Assembly (NCBI GenBank): GCA_963576565.1
Contig: OY755039.1
Coordinates: 135,263,369 to 135,327,368 of the forward strand
Length of the DNA stretch: 64,000 nucleotides
Direction: 5' to 3'
From: Aspidapion aeneum
Taxonomy: Eukaryota; Arthropoda; Insecta; Coleoptera; Brentidae
Under the pieces are notes generated by a model that had not been told where the DNA came from, made no database searches, and saw only the letters and a list, made by a program, of their open reading frames with translations. Of the stretch, positions 33,326 through 43,600 are shown in pieces (the stretch's first letter is position 1; each line of letters begins with the position of its first letter). Made by a program: the position numbers and the translations under genes.

Positions 33326-33587
33326 TTATAGGCAGCCAATTGGCGCAATTTTTGTCACCCAACATTTACCATAATGGGCTAATGGTGGACCATGTTATTT
33401 TGCAATTTATCGTAATTTGAAAATCCCGAACCCGCGTTTTCCCGTATAATTCTTAGTCGATAGATGTAATCGCGCCGCTAGATCAAATGTTTAACCAAAG
33501 GATCATTTACAGGGAGAATCTTTGTATTTTATCACAATGATCTTAAGTAGATACCTACCTAAGTACTATCTGGCTGCATATACACAC
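33326..33587. other. No gene recognised
   Basis: Short spacer without identifiable content. Confidence 0.4.
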
Positions 33588-34109
33588 AAGGCCAACAAAA
33601 AAAATAGAGGTCACTACCCTGAAAAAATCAGCTGATCTCTGGGGGCTGACTTTTCCATTGGGTCTTATGGTAGTTCAGACGTTTTTTTACGATATTTTCA
33701 CAATGGCACTACAGCTTTCCGCGAAATTTCAGTGAAATATTCTCAGACACCATCCCGATATTCTACCAAACTTTTGTAAGGATGCAAGATGATTAAAAGG
33801 TTAAAATCTTCAAGATTTGGCATTTCTTATTTTTAATTCAAATTACCCGCCATGTACCGCATGCCAACTGTTATATTTGACATGTAGTTGACTTTGTCAT
33901 CTGTGTTTGTCACATTCGCTTCTGCTTTTAATTTAATTTTTGTGTGAGCTAATGAAAAATTAAGGATTACTATACATTTAAAAAAAATTGTTCTGCAAGA
34001 ATATAGTAAAAACAATCTTAAAACCAGCTTTATTTAAAAATAAAGCAATATTCATGAACCGTCATTCAAAAAAAAATCAGCCCCCGATCAGTCCGTTTTG
34101 ATAGCGCTG
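33588..34109 (+). mobile_element. hAT-like MITE, copy e
   Basis: The same element as 23251-23858 with a deletion near the right end: the segment around GACGTCAACAAAGTGGAGGA is missing. It is flanked by ATACACAC on the left (33580-33587) and ATACACAA on the right (34110-34117), an 8-bp target duplication with one difference. Confidence 0.82.
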
Positions 34110-34152
34110 ATACACAAAGCGCCACATAAAATATATTTACATACGTCTATTC

Positions 34153-34763
34153 AAGGCCACCACAAAAATAGAGGCCACGACCCTGAAAAAATCAGCTGTT
34201 CTCCCGGGGCTGAATTTTACATTGGGTCTTATGGGAGGTCAGACGTTTTTTTATGATATTTTCAAAATGGCACTACAGATTTCCGCTAAATTTCAGTGAA
34301 ATATTCTCAGACACCATCCCGATATTCCACCAAAGGTTTGTAAGGAAGCAACATGATTAAAAGGTTAAAATCTTCAAGATTTAGCATTCCTTATTTTGAA
34401 TTCAAATTACCCGCCATGTACCACATGCCAACTGTTATATTTGACATGTATTTGACTTTGTCATATGTGATTGTCACATTCGCTTCTGCTTTAAACTTAA
34501 TTTTTGTGTGAGCTTATGAAGCGGCTATGAAAAATTAGGGCTTATGATACATTTAAAAAAAATTGTTCTGCCAGAATAAAGTAAAAACAATCTCAAAAAC
34601 GGCTTTATTTAAAAAAAAATCAAATATCCATGAACCGTCATTTCAACTTTAATATTTCAAAGACAATCAGCTGTGTCGTAATGTGACCATCAAAAAAAAA
34701 ATCAGCCCCGGATGTGACGTCAACAAAGTGGAGGATCGTGGCCCGTCCATTTTGATAGCCCTG
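34153..34763 (+). mobile_element. hAT-like MITE, copy f
   Basis: Complete 611-bp copy, from AAGGCCACCACAAAAATAGA to TTTTGATAGCCCTG. The flanks GTCTATTC (34145-34152) and GCCTATTT (34764-34771) match at six of eight positions, consistent with an aged 8-bp duplication. It lies only about 40 bp from copy e, in the same orientation. Confidence 0.82.
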
Positions 34764-34869
34764 GCCTATTTAACGTGGTAAAATTTAGGCTTTATATTTC
34801 AGTACCCTTATTAATCAAAGATTATATTCTTTGCCAAAATCATGACATTGTCGGTTCTTGTTGTTTGTC

Positions 34870-35810
34870 CAAGTTTTTTAAAATGCATCCACAAATTTCC
34901 GAATTTGACAAAGCTTAAATTTTGGCCAAATTAGATGCCGGTTAGTCGGTGCGTCGAGTAGCCGCTCACTATGGACGAAACACGTCGACGATTGTGTGAA
35001 TCAAAAGAAAATATGAAGAAGAAGAAAATGTTCGGTGAACGCAAGGTCAGCACGCTCCAAGAAGATCAGCAACTAATAGAGTTTTTAGAAGAACATCTTT
35101 GCCCAACGCCTGTGAAGCAAGAATTGCCTCTAATTTTCCTGGTTCACTTGGAACAAGTCGAAGGCGAATAACGCGTTTCAGATTAAGATATCGTGTGGCA
35201 GCAAAAAAAATCTTTTATATGCAGAAAAAAAAAGAAGCCCGCCTAATTTTTGCTTTAACTTATTCTCTGGAAAATAAAGATTTTTTGCAACGTGTGTCTA
35301 ATCACCCAGTGATCTAAAATTTTGGCTATTGGCCACCACAGAAAAATATATTTTGGGAAATAAAGACTTATCCGGAATGTTTTCTGTGAATGTTTGGGGT
35401 GGATTTCGGCAAGTGGACATGGGGCTCTTTTTAGAATCCTTGGTAGGTTTAATGCTCAGGCTTATGTTACCTCAAGTCAAAATTCTTTATCCAGATATTT
35501 TTGTTTACCAGCATGACAACTGCCATGTCCACACAGTCCAAATATCAGGACGGAGAACTATGTCGAGGTTTTGCCATTGCCAAAACTCCCGATGCCAATC
35601 CAAAAAATATGACTCCTAGGAACTCGAACCACCTTATAGAACTTATGATACAAGCATATGAAGACTTCATTCAGGAAAATCCAAATTTGTTTAAAAATTT
35701 AGCAAATTCAATGCCTAGAAGACTAGTAAGTATTATCCAGGCCGATGATGCAATGACACGTTATCAAATATTGTATTTTTTTTCTATATTTAATTTTCTA
35801 ATAATATGAC
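34870..35810 (+). pseudogene. Tc1-like transposase, decayed
   Basis: The amino region (from about 34880) reads ISEFDKA, then KILAKLDA in shifted frames. The catalytic core follows: SVNVWGGFRQVDMG (around 35382), LPQVKILYPDIFVYQHDNCH (around 35468) with the second Asp in QHDNC, then a jump to AKTPDANPKNMTP, where Tc1 family members have SPD.NPIEN. The final block is NSMPRRLVSIIQ (around 35706). The IE pair has been lost, removing the catalytic Glu. There are several stops and frameshifts. No terminal inverted repeats were seen. Confidence 0.75.
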
Positions 35811-36006
35811 CAATTTTTGTTATTTTGTTGTAACAATAAGATAGAAATTATTTTTTTTGTATTATTTTCGCAAATTTTTTATTAGTACTTAACATTAATT
35901 AGTAGCCGTATAGAACTGTTAGACACTCAGATAACTATAGGATAAGTCTCCTTATTAGTCTATTTATTTGTAACAAAATTAATCATTTTTGCAAAAATCA
36001 GTCAGC
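35811..36006. other. No gene recognised
   Basis: Short AT-rich spacer. Confidence 0.4.
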
Positions 36007-36063
36007 AAACTGTCAATATAGTGCCCGGCACAACTAGTGCCTGGCACTATTGCAATAGGTCCC
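36007..36063. mobile_element. Single end of a TA-flanked MITE (family of 60974-61226)
   Basis: AAACTGTCAATATAGTGCCC and GCACTATTGCAATAGGTCCC match the right terminal repeat of 60974-61226. The TA after CCC is retained. No left end is found upstream, so only one terminal repeat remains. Confidence 0.75.
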
Positions 36064-36304
36064 TATTGATATGGTATGACCATATACAATGGATGAACGA
36101 CGAAAGATTACCAAGGAGGGTCCTGGACTGGCAACCAATCGCAGAAAAAGAAAGCGTCCTAAACTGGAATGACAACAGTCAATCCAAAGATCAATGAGTC
36201 AAAAAAACCTGACAGAAGATGATTGTCACGATCAAAGGAGGTGGAGAATAGGCGTCGGACAATGTAGAAAAACGTTCTAAACCCACATAGTAGTAGTAGT
36301 GGTA
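36064..36304 (+). pseudogene. 3' end of an RTE LINE (27898-31176 family)
   Basis: A 5'-truncated piece covering the last part of the frame and the tail: GGATGAACGACGAAAGATTA, GACAGAAGATGATTGTCACG, GGAGAATAGGCGTCGGACAA and AGTAGTAGTAGT. It is broken by stops. AATAGGTCC occurs on both sides (36054-36062 and 36305-36313), a possible 9-bp target duplication. However, the left repeat overlaps the neighbouring MITE end, so it could be coincidence. Confidence 0.85.
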
Positions 36305-36414
36305 AATAGGTCCAATTTGACGCGTGGTTTGAGATAGATTATATTCTAAATTTCTATAACATTTCGATAAGGCTTGGCCCTTTCTCTTTATAGAGTTAAT
36401 TTTTTAGAGCTCTC

Positions 36415-36452
36415 CAAATTTAGACGATTTTTAAAAAAATCGTCTAAATTTG
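36415..36452. other. Perfect palindrome
   Basis: AATTTAGACGATTTTT is followed almost at once by AAAAATCGTCTAAATT, giving a stem of about 16 bp with a tiny loop. The function is unknown. It lies in unassigned sequence. Confidence 0.8.
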
Positions 36453-36754
36453 TTTTCTTTTATAAAAAATCTTGAAAACTATTTCCTTTATTGGCTTTAC
36501 GTGCAAAAAGTTTATCAAATTCGCTAACTGGTATACATTTAGCGTTAGAACTATTTTTAAATATAAAAAGCACGCCGAGATGTATATCCCCAGTTTTTTG
36601 GATCTGGGAAGTATAAGACTTAGAGCGTTACATCTCGTTCTTGCAAGCTCAAGATGTTTACGCAGCAACTACGTAGTAGTAATAGTAAAATTTCCCTCCG
36701 GTATGTTCAAAACGATGCATGTTGTATACAAGTCACTGTTTGCTACAGACACCT

Positions 36755-37810
36755 ACAGATTTTCTGAAGGCACGGCAGTGCCCGGCCAAGTTCGAGCAAC
36801 TGCTGTACCATCTTTTGTTGAAATATTTCAGCCCATATTTGACCTATCTAAAAATCTACTTCGGAATGAGCCACGAAACTCAAACTTTGGGCAGTCGTAA
36901 ATCTGCATAGAGTTAACGACTCCTTCAAGTTTAATGGAATTCCATAAAGTAGTTCAGAAATTTCAAAAACGTCGAAATTGCCACTCACTCACATGTATAG
37001 ATCATCGAAATTCTACTGTACTTCCAGACATGCAACAAAGCTGAAATTTGGCAGACTGATAAAAATTATGACCAAAGCCGTGGAAAAAATCAAAAAAACC
37101 CAAAAATTCTAATTTACTCCCCTCCTCTATACATGAAAATTTATGGAAAAATATATTTGACCACTTCCAGAAACGCTAGAGAGCTGAGCTTTGGCAGACT
37201 GGTAGGAACTATAATGGAAATTTAGAAAAAAAAATAAAAAACTACAAAATTTTAATTTACTTCCAGAAACGCTGGAGAGCTAAGCTTTGGCAGAATGATG
37301 GGAACTATGATAAAACTATCGGAAACATTTTAAAAATCCCAACATTTTAATAAGCTTTGGCAGAATGATGGGAACTATGATAAAACTATAGGAAAAATTT
37401 TAAAAATCCCAACATTTTAATTTACTTGCCTCCTTTATAAATGTAAAATTATGTAAAATTAACCTTGCCCACTTCCATAAACGCTAGAAAGCTGAGCTTT
37501 GGAAGGCTAATAGGAACTATGAAAAACCGTGGCAAAAAATTAAAAAACTTCAAAATTTTAAATAAGGCATTGCAAAAGTTTTGAACAATATTCCGCATAT
37601 TTTACCACTTTAAAACGTAAATATTATCCATATCCTTTAAAAAAGGAGTGAAATCATAACAAAAACATTTCATGTAAAAAAGTACGTTAAAATGGTATTC
37701 TGTAAAAAAAATTAAATAAAAGTAAAGCCAACTTCTTCAATACAAATTTCAAAATGAAAGATTCTTACTAGTTTGGAAATGTTTTCCTAAACTTGATTTT
37801 TGTTATGATT
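36755..37810 (-). repeat. 140-bp-unit repeat family, copy D
   Basis: Reverse orientation relative to copy C. It opens with TCTGAAGGCACGGCAGTGCC (terminal hairpin) and the tail region (GCCCATATTTGACCTATCTA, TGTATAGATCATCGAAATTC). Degenerate tandem units with GAGAGCTGAGCTTTGG at about 37190, 37280 and 37490 follow, then the arm (AAACATTTCATGTAAAAAAG) to about 37810. One unit is partly duplicated around 37345-37400. Confidence 0.8.
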
Positions 37811-37865
37811 ATTAGGTTTTATTTTTGTTGTGTATATTATTTCTTATTATTATTTTTTTATTTAG

Positions 37866-38521
37866 TCGGCTTAGAATGTTTTTCTACGTTGTCCGACGCC
37901 TATTCTCCACCTCCTTCGATCCTGACAATCATCTTCTGTCAGATTTTTTTGACTCATTGATCTTTGGATTGACTGTTGCCATTCTAGTTTAGGAAGCCCT
38001 CTTTTTCTGCGCCCTATTGGTTGCCATTCTAGAACCTTCTTTGGTAATCTTTCGTCGTTCATCCGTTGTACATGGCCGTACCATATCAGTTGCCTTTTAG
38101 TGATGTCATCCGTTATCCTTCCCTCGATTCCCATTCTTTCTTTTATGATCTCATTTCTTATGTGATCTGTTCTAGATAATCTCATTGATCTTCTTATGGC
38201 ATCCATTTCGACACTGTATTTTTCTGTTACGCAACAAGTCTCTATTCCACACAACAGTGTACTGGTCACCATTGTTTCATATATGTTAAATTTTACATTC
38301 TTTTTTATCTTTCTGCTCCATAAAATACTCTTAAGACATTCAATAACCTTTTTTGCTTTTACTATTCTTTTTCCAGTTCTTTACAGTCTGTTCCTGTCTT
38401 ATCAAATGTGACAGCCAAGTATACATACTCATTGCATGGAGATATTACTTGTCCATTGTCTAGTTCTAACTCACTGGATTCGTTTTAAATACATAAGTAC
38501 TGTGTCTTGTCCACGTTCACT
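37866..38521 (-). pseudogene. 5'-truncated RTE LINE (27898-31176 family)
   Basis: Closely matches 27905-28580. The open block 37871-38272 encodes TDDITKRQLIWYGHVQRMND, GRRKRGLPKLEW and GVGQRRKTF, the carboxy end of the LINE protein. Upstream the frame is shifted. The match stops at 38521 (CCACGTTCACT), which marks the 5' truncation point. Confidence 0.9.
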
Positions 38522-38946
38522 CCATGTCTTTTGTTTTGTTGATACATTTTGCAACACATCATAATTTTTCCAGTTGCAAGTCAGTTGCTAGGCTAGACTT
38601 GGGCACCCTGTAATTGGATGTACCTTTGGCCCAAGACACTGCAGAGTACAGCAAGCTATGGTTCTAAGTAAATTGCAATCATTCCGCAGATTATTAAAAT
38701 CGAAAGGTGTAGCGTTCGGCCCAAATGACCCCGGTACGTCCGTCGTTTAACCTTATGGTACTTTGGACGCGCGGTCGTGAGCAGAAGCCTTTTTTATATA
38801 TTGCGGCAGCAGAATACATTGAAAAAATTCCTTTGGCTTCTTCCTGATTTCTTTATGGTTTTAATTTGAATCATGTTATATGTATCGTATACGGAAACGT
38901 TTAGAATAAAATTAAAGGATTAGAGCAATGGATTAGAGCATAAATA
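38522..38946. other. No gene recognised
   Basis: Spacer with no identifiable element or exon. Confidence 0.4.
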
Positions 38947-39846
38947 CGGGGTGTGACAATAAAATTATAAGATTGTTGCGAAAAATCTAATTTATTTGAA
39001 TACTAATACAACTGAATGATGTTCTCCATCAATGTTGCCCCCTTCTCTATCGACGCAGCGTTACATGCGTTTTTTCCAATGTTGGAAACAATTTTTAAAA
39101 AATCATCAGAAGAGAGGCTGTTAAGAAGTCTTGCCGATTTTTCCTTCACATGTTCTAATATTTCAAAACGGGTTCCTTTTAACGATTTTTTCACTTTTGG
39201 AAACAGGTTGAAGTCGCAGTAAGCTAAGTCTGGTGAATATGGTGGGTGGTTAAAAACTGCTTAATGGATAGGGCATTGTCGGCCGGCGCATTATCCTGAT
39301 GAGCAGCCACGCGTTGTTCTTCCACAAATCTGGACGTTTTTCCTTCACACGTTGCCTTATAGCTACATAAATACTTCCAAATATAAATGTTGATTCACTG
39401 TTTGACCCTCACGCGCCCATTTAATAAGAATAACACACCTATCGAAAAAAAAAACGAGCATCGCTGTTATGAATGTGCTGGAGCGTCCTTCTCGTTTATC
39501 ATCTTTAACTTCTTCACGACCCTCAAAGAAGCTTTTATGCCACACAAAAATCATTGCACGAGACATACACTGCTTTCCGTAGACATCTTTTGGCATTTGA
39601 AAGTATTCAGTGGCCGTTTTTTTGAGTTTCACTTTAAATTAATATGCTGCTCAATTTTTTCGTTTGTCATAATTTGCACGATCCGCTTCAAACCACTGCG
39701 GAAGCCAAACTAGTAGAGGAAAGGCGAGAAGATTGCGCGCGGTATTAGAACGCACATCAAGGTGAATAACACCAACCGCCCGAGGCGTGGAGATTTAAAA
39801 CCTGTTAGTATGGGGGCCAGTCTTAAAATTTAATTGTCACACCTTG
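38947..39846 (-). mobile_element. Mariner-family element, internally deleted, 900 bp
   Basis: The terminal repeats GGTGTGACAATAAAATTATA (left) and, inverted on the right, GGTGTGACAATTAAATTTTA are flanked by TA (38945-38946, 39847-39848). On the minus strand the amino segment (about 39632-39450) includes CMSRAMIFVWHKSFFEGREE and DDKREGRSST, the mariner helix-turn-helix and linker. The catalytic first-Asp region is missing. The carboxy segment includes HQDNAPADNALSIKQF and then FPKVKKSLKGTRFEILEHV. Frames are broken. About 400 bp are deleted compared with a typical 1.3-kb mariner. Confidence 0.88.
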
Positions 39847-39848
39847 TA

Positions 39849-40099
39849 ATACATGTTCAAAAAATCGAAAAGTGAAACACGCATAGCTTGGTTTGGAAAC
39901 ATTGGCAAATTTAAATTCGCAGATGCAAATTTTCAAGTGCGCTTGCGTGTGTTTTGTCATATAGGCCCATAGCTGCTGTGTAGCTGGAGGCCATCTTTGT
40001 TGTTTATTTACATTTTGCCGTGTTTTGCATTTGTCGTGTAAAATTATGTTTTTTTTTTGTAAAAAATAGGAAATAATTCATATAAAACATGTGAGAATT
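39849..40099. other. No gene recognised; upstream of candidate exons
   Basis: Somewhat GC-richer than its surroundings (for example TAGCTGCTGTGTAGCTGGAG at 39968). It may be promoter or 5' untranslated sequence for the candidate exons at 40100-40754, but no core promoter motif is clear. Confidence 0.3.
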
Positions 40100-40754
40100 A
40101 TGGAAAAATGTCCGGGAGAAGCTGAGGAGTGCCATTCCATAGGTAATAACTTGTATTTTTCTTTATAATTTGTTAATAAAGGTAAGGGTCGTTTATAGAT
40201 GCCATTAACTACTCTTCATGATGTCCACAATAAATCTGCACAATTAGTTTTAGAAAAACTACAAATTCAATCGGTAATTTGATACATTTTCGCCTTTCAC
40301 TGGATAATGCATCTGTTAACCGAAGAACAGAAAGAAGCTAGGGTGTTTGACAGTAGTAAAAAATAAATATGTATTTATTTTTAGATATCTCTTTAGGTCT
40401 TAGGAATGCTAAAAACAAGCTTTTTTTTTAAACAATTAGCCACGTGATTCAAAACAGGCGGCCTACCAATCAGCTGCGAGTGACGTTACAAAACAGTAAA
40501 CGCCTCGAACGAACCTATTTTCTGTGTTATTTTCTTATGGAAGGTAATGTTTGCTTTGGTTTAAAGTGCGAATTATCGTCCTAAATTAGATTTTATTTTG
40601 TGCTTTGCTCATAAAAAATATTTTCAATAGAAAACGGATTTTCCAAAGCCGATAGCTCCAACTTGCCAATGCTGAACTCCTTTATGGTGGCAGGGTTCTT
40701 TGCCAACAACAGTTATTTTTGTTCTGCGGAATTTAGAAACGTTAAAATGTTGAT
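40100..40754 (+). CDS. Candidate first exons of an unidentified spliced gene
   Basis: Exon 2 (40631-40754) is bounded by TTTTCAATAG and a GTAAGT donor. It encodes NGFSKADSSNLPMLNSFM then VAGFFANNSYFCSAEFRNVK. Two alternative first exons both end in phase 1 and join it in frame: 40100-40142 (MEKCPGEAEECHSI, donor GTAATA) and 40537-40543 (ME, donor GTAATG). The '(S)AE.R.VK' ending recalls the amino end of uncharacterised insect proteins that carry a YqaJ-like nuclease domain. That is from memory and unverified. No further exons were found downstream, so the gene is either truncated here or has very long introns. Confidence 0.4.
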
Positions 40755-40984
40755 GTAAGTATTCGATGAGTTGTTTTGTATATAACTGAAAGTTTTTTAC
40801 GATATTCTTCGCCTACTTTTACTCATTTAGATTTTGAGGTTAAGTTATATGTTTTGCTTTTTTGTTTAATATGCCACTTACAATAGATTCATTATCTGAA
40901 AAAAACAAAAATAAAAATCATGTCATAAACCGAGGGAGGGACAGGTAGGCAAAAAGTATACAACGACCAGCAATACTTAAAGTA

Positions 40985-41225
40985 CTGCATAGGTTACACT
41001 GCATAGTCCTGCCTAGGTACTGTCTAGTCCTGCCTATGCACTGTCTAGTCTTGCATATGCACACTCGCATGGTCCAGACCATGCGAGACTCTCAAAAACG
41101 AGACTCTCGCGGGCACCACTATATGCACTGCTCAGTCCTACATTTAGCCTGCATGTGCACTGACTAATCCTGCATTTAGAGGTACTCCCTAGTCCTGCCT
41201 AATAACTGCCTAGCACCGCCTAAAA
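40985..41225. repeat. Degenerate minisatellite (CTGTCTAGTCCTGCCTATGCA-like)
   Basis: About ten imperfect repeats of a 17-25-bp phrase containing (C/T)TAGTCCTGC(C/A)T and TGCACTG. They are interrupted by a palindrome, CGCATGGTCCAGACCATGCG (41067-41086). There is no coding content. Confidence 0.7.
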
Positions 41226-41447
41226 ATTTGTACACCTTTCTGCCTATTATAGTTGTTCAGCCCTTGTAATAAACATAACCTCAAAAATGTCATCGTCATT
41301 TACGAAATAGTTATATATTATAGACAACGTGAGAAAAATTAATAGAACAATTTAGTTATACTCACTGTAATCAAATGTAAAGTAAAGATGTATTAGATAA
41401 GGCCCTTGGGTCTCTTCGAACAAGTTCTAGCAACTTTTTCCGTTATT

Positions 41448-41537
41448 TTACTGCTGTAGGCCATAAATTAATAGTTTTTTAGGTGTTTTTATGCTAGTAT
41501 TCGAACACTCAGGCACTACACACCACTTATAGGACAT
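41448..41537 (-). pseudogene. Truncated THAP-type zinc-finger start
   Basis: MSYKWCVVPECSNTSIKTPK followed by KLLIYGLQQ-stop. The first two cysteines (C-x4-C) and the NTSIKTP.KL(L/F)I phrase match the beginning of THAP DNA-binding domains as found in insect transposon-derived genes. The remaining THAP ligands (C-x2-H), the conserved Pro and the AVPTIF-type end are missing, and no donor site follows at the right place. An upstream in-frame ATG at 41633 adds an unlikely leader. It is probably a decayed or truncated gene copy. Confidence 0.5.
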
Positions 41538-41769
41538 TTTTTTACATAAAAAACAGTAAAAACACAGACCAAAAACAAATAAACACTTGAGTGCCGTGTA
41601 TCTGTCCGCGAGTTTACTGCGCTGTGACGTCATTGCAATGTCATTCTAAAAATAAGCGTTTTAGCGGCAAATTCAAATCTGAAATTAGAAAACTTGATTT
41701 TAAATGTGTTTCATGATAAAATATACTATTTTAACAATTTTGCATAGCAAATTAGGGATCTATGTATCA

Positions 41770-42431
41770 TTCTAAACTCTTTTAAAATTTGTCTAATACC
41801 CCATTTGGTGTTCACAAAACTCTAGACCGCTTAGAAGCAGGAAAACAAAAAAGCGTATACAGCATTGTCAGTGGTGATGAATCGTGGGTTTACCCATATA
41901 AAAATAAACGTCATTCGTCTGTTTGGGTGTTCCAAGATGAAAAAGAGCCAACAAAAGTGATCCGTTCTCGAAGTGTTTTCAAAAAGATGGTCGCGGTATT
42001 TGTCTCAAAAGCAGGCCATGTAGCAATAATTTCTCTGGAATATCAAAGGATTGTTACTGTCAATTGGTACAACACCATTTATTTGCCGAAAGTCATCGCT
42101 GAGCTTCGAAAACCGAACCCCGACCGACTAATCATCCTTTACCAAGACAATGCAAGTTCGCAGAAATTAAAAAAATCCATTAAATTTTCAACCCAACAAA
42201 ACGTCCAATTGTTGGACCATTCTAAATATAGTCCCGACCAAAAAATTCGTTCCAAAAATCAAGAATGGACTGCGTGGTCAAAGATTTCAGTCGCCAGAGG
42301 AAGCAGTCGACGCCTTCAAGAATGCAATTTGGACAATACCAACAAACGAGTGGAATTACAGCTTTGACAGCTGATTTAAGCGCTTGCAAAAGTGCATTAA
42401 TTTGCGTGGAGAATACTTCGAGAAACAATAA
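41770..42431 (+). pseudogene. Mariner-family transposase, carboxy two-thirds
   Basis: The frame runs from SNTPFGVHKTLDRLEAGKQ through VSGDESWVYPY (first catalytic Asp), HSSVWVFQDEKEPTKVIR, NWYNTIYLPKVIAEL, IILYQDNASSQKL (second Asp) and KYSPD. A frameshift after YSPD moves to a frame reading IKNGLRGQRFQSPEEAVDAF, with one stop (Trp to TGA) before LRGEYFEKQ-stop at 42431. The D,D34D-type architecture is clear. The amino-terminal helix-turn-helix part and inverted repeats are missing. The enzyme would cut and join transposon ends at TA sites; this copy is inactive. Confidence 0.88.
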
Positions 42432-42574
42432 AGGCTGTAAAAATTATCTACTGTTTTATTCCAGCTCGAAAATCAAATAAGTCGAAAACTAGTCGCTTGA
42501 TATAAAAAGTAAAATCAGTTCTAAATAAATAATTAAAAGACCTTTCCAACAAGGTATCAGTCGAACCACTTTCC

Positions 42575-42665
42575 CTATTCAAAATTAAAGGGTGAGACGC
42601 GCTCCCGCTAGGGGTCGAAAGATAACGACAAATCGACGTATCGTGGCATTTTTTGAATTTTTGAG
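42575..42665. repeat. Possible diverged half of the 9521-10167 hairpin family
   Basis: TTTCCCTATTCAAAA, a GGGTGAGACGCGCTC segment and AATCGACGTATCGTGGCATT resemble 9985-10110 in order and spacing. Identity is moderate. Confidence 0.45.
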
Positions 42666-42679
42666 CACTTTTTTTTGCC

Positions 42680-43600
42680 ATGCCCCAAGTCTGTCCCTTA
42701 ACCCACTCTCTGCACTTCCCTTTGATGGTCGGGTAACTCATTGGGCCTTCCTGTTCTCTTAACAAAGTCCAGTAAGTCTGCGCATTTGAGCATGTGCAGT
42801 TCTTCCTCGCTCAGAGTTGGCGCTCCGAGTGCCTGTTGTCTCATCCTTGCGTAGGCCTCGCATTCTGCCACGAGGTGTCTTGATCTCTCTTCTTCCTGTC
42901 CACAGGCTGGGTAGGTAGGGTCATTCTCGACTCATATATGTGTCATGTGCCTCCTCAACCGGTTATGTCCGGTTAGAGTACCTATCAGCAGTCCGAGGTC
43001 TTTTCGTGTCCGTCCCAGCATCCATCTAATTCTGGTCGCTTTTGGACGGTCTACGAATTCTCTGGTCTGTCTGCAACCCGTTCCTGTTTCCCAGGAGTTT
43101 AATAGTGCGTCCTGGGCCCATTTGTTGAGTCCGCTTTGCACTTGTCTTTTTGTCACGCCCAAAAGTGGCTCCGGCCCTACATAGGCGGTTCCTGCCCCGA
43201 GTCGTGCGAGTTCGTCCGCCTTCTCGTGTACCCCCGTATGTCCCGGAACCCAAACCAGCGTCACCCGTTTGCCATTGTTTAGGGTCTCCAGCGCCTCTGC
43301 GCATTCTTCCACCCAGCCGTCAGCAATCTTGGGTGCGTTTAGCGCCTTCAGGGTGGCTTGACTGTCAGAGCATATATTCGCTGTTCCGAACCTCTTCTAG
43401 GGTTGCCGCCATTATTATGGCGTATACTTCTGCTTGAGAAATAGTAGCCTGCTCACCGAGCGAGTAGCTCTCCTGAACTTCCAGTTTTTCCACGTATACT
43501 CCCGCTCCTGTGGTTTGCCTCACTGATAGTTTGGATCCATCAGTCTAGCAAACTAAAGCGCTTTCCTGGGGGGGAATACTCCAATCGGCTGCTTCCCCGG
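42680..43600 (-). pseudogene. LINE RNase H domain and cysteine motif, decayed
   Basis: Read on the minus strand from 43600: TDGSKLSVRQTTGAGVYVE (first RNase H Asp), ATISQAEVYAIIMAA (Glu), then after a frameshift EALETLNNGKRVTLVWVPGH and TGVHEKADELARLGAG (43312-42932, final catalytic Asp region). WMLGRTRKDLGLLIGTLTGH and LRRHMTHI follow, and after a stop a zinc-knuckle-like region (C..C, HL..EC) in broken frame. This order is typical of R1/I/LOA-type LINEs. No reverse transcriptase part was found. RNase H would remove RNA from the RNA-DNA hybrid. Confidence 0.85.
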
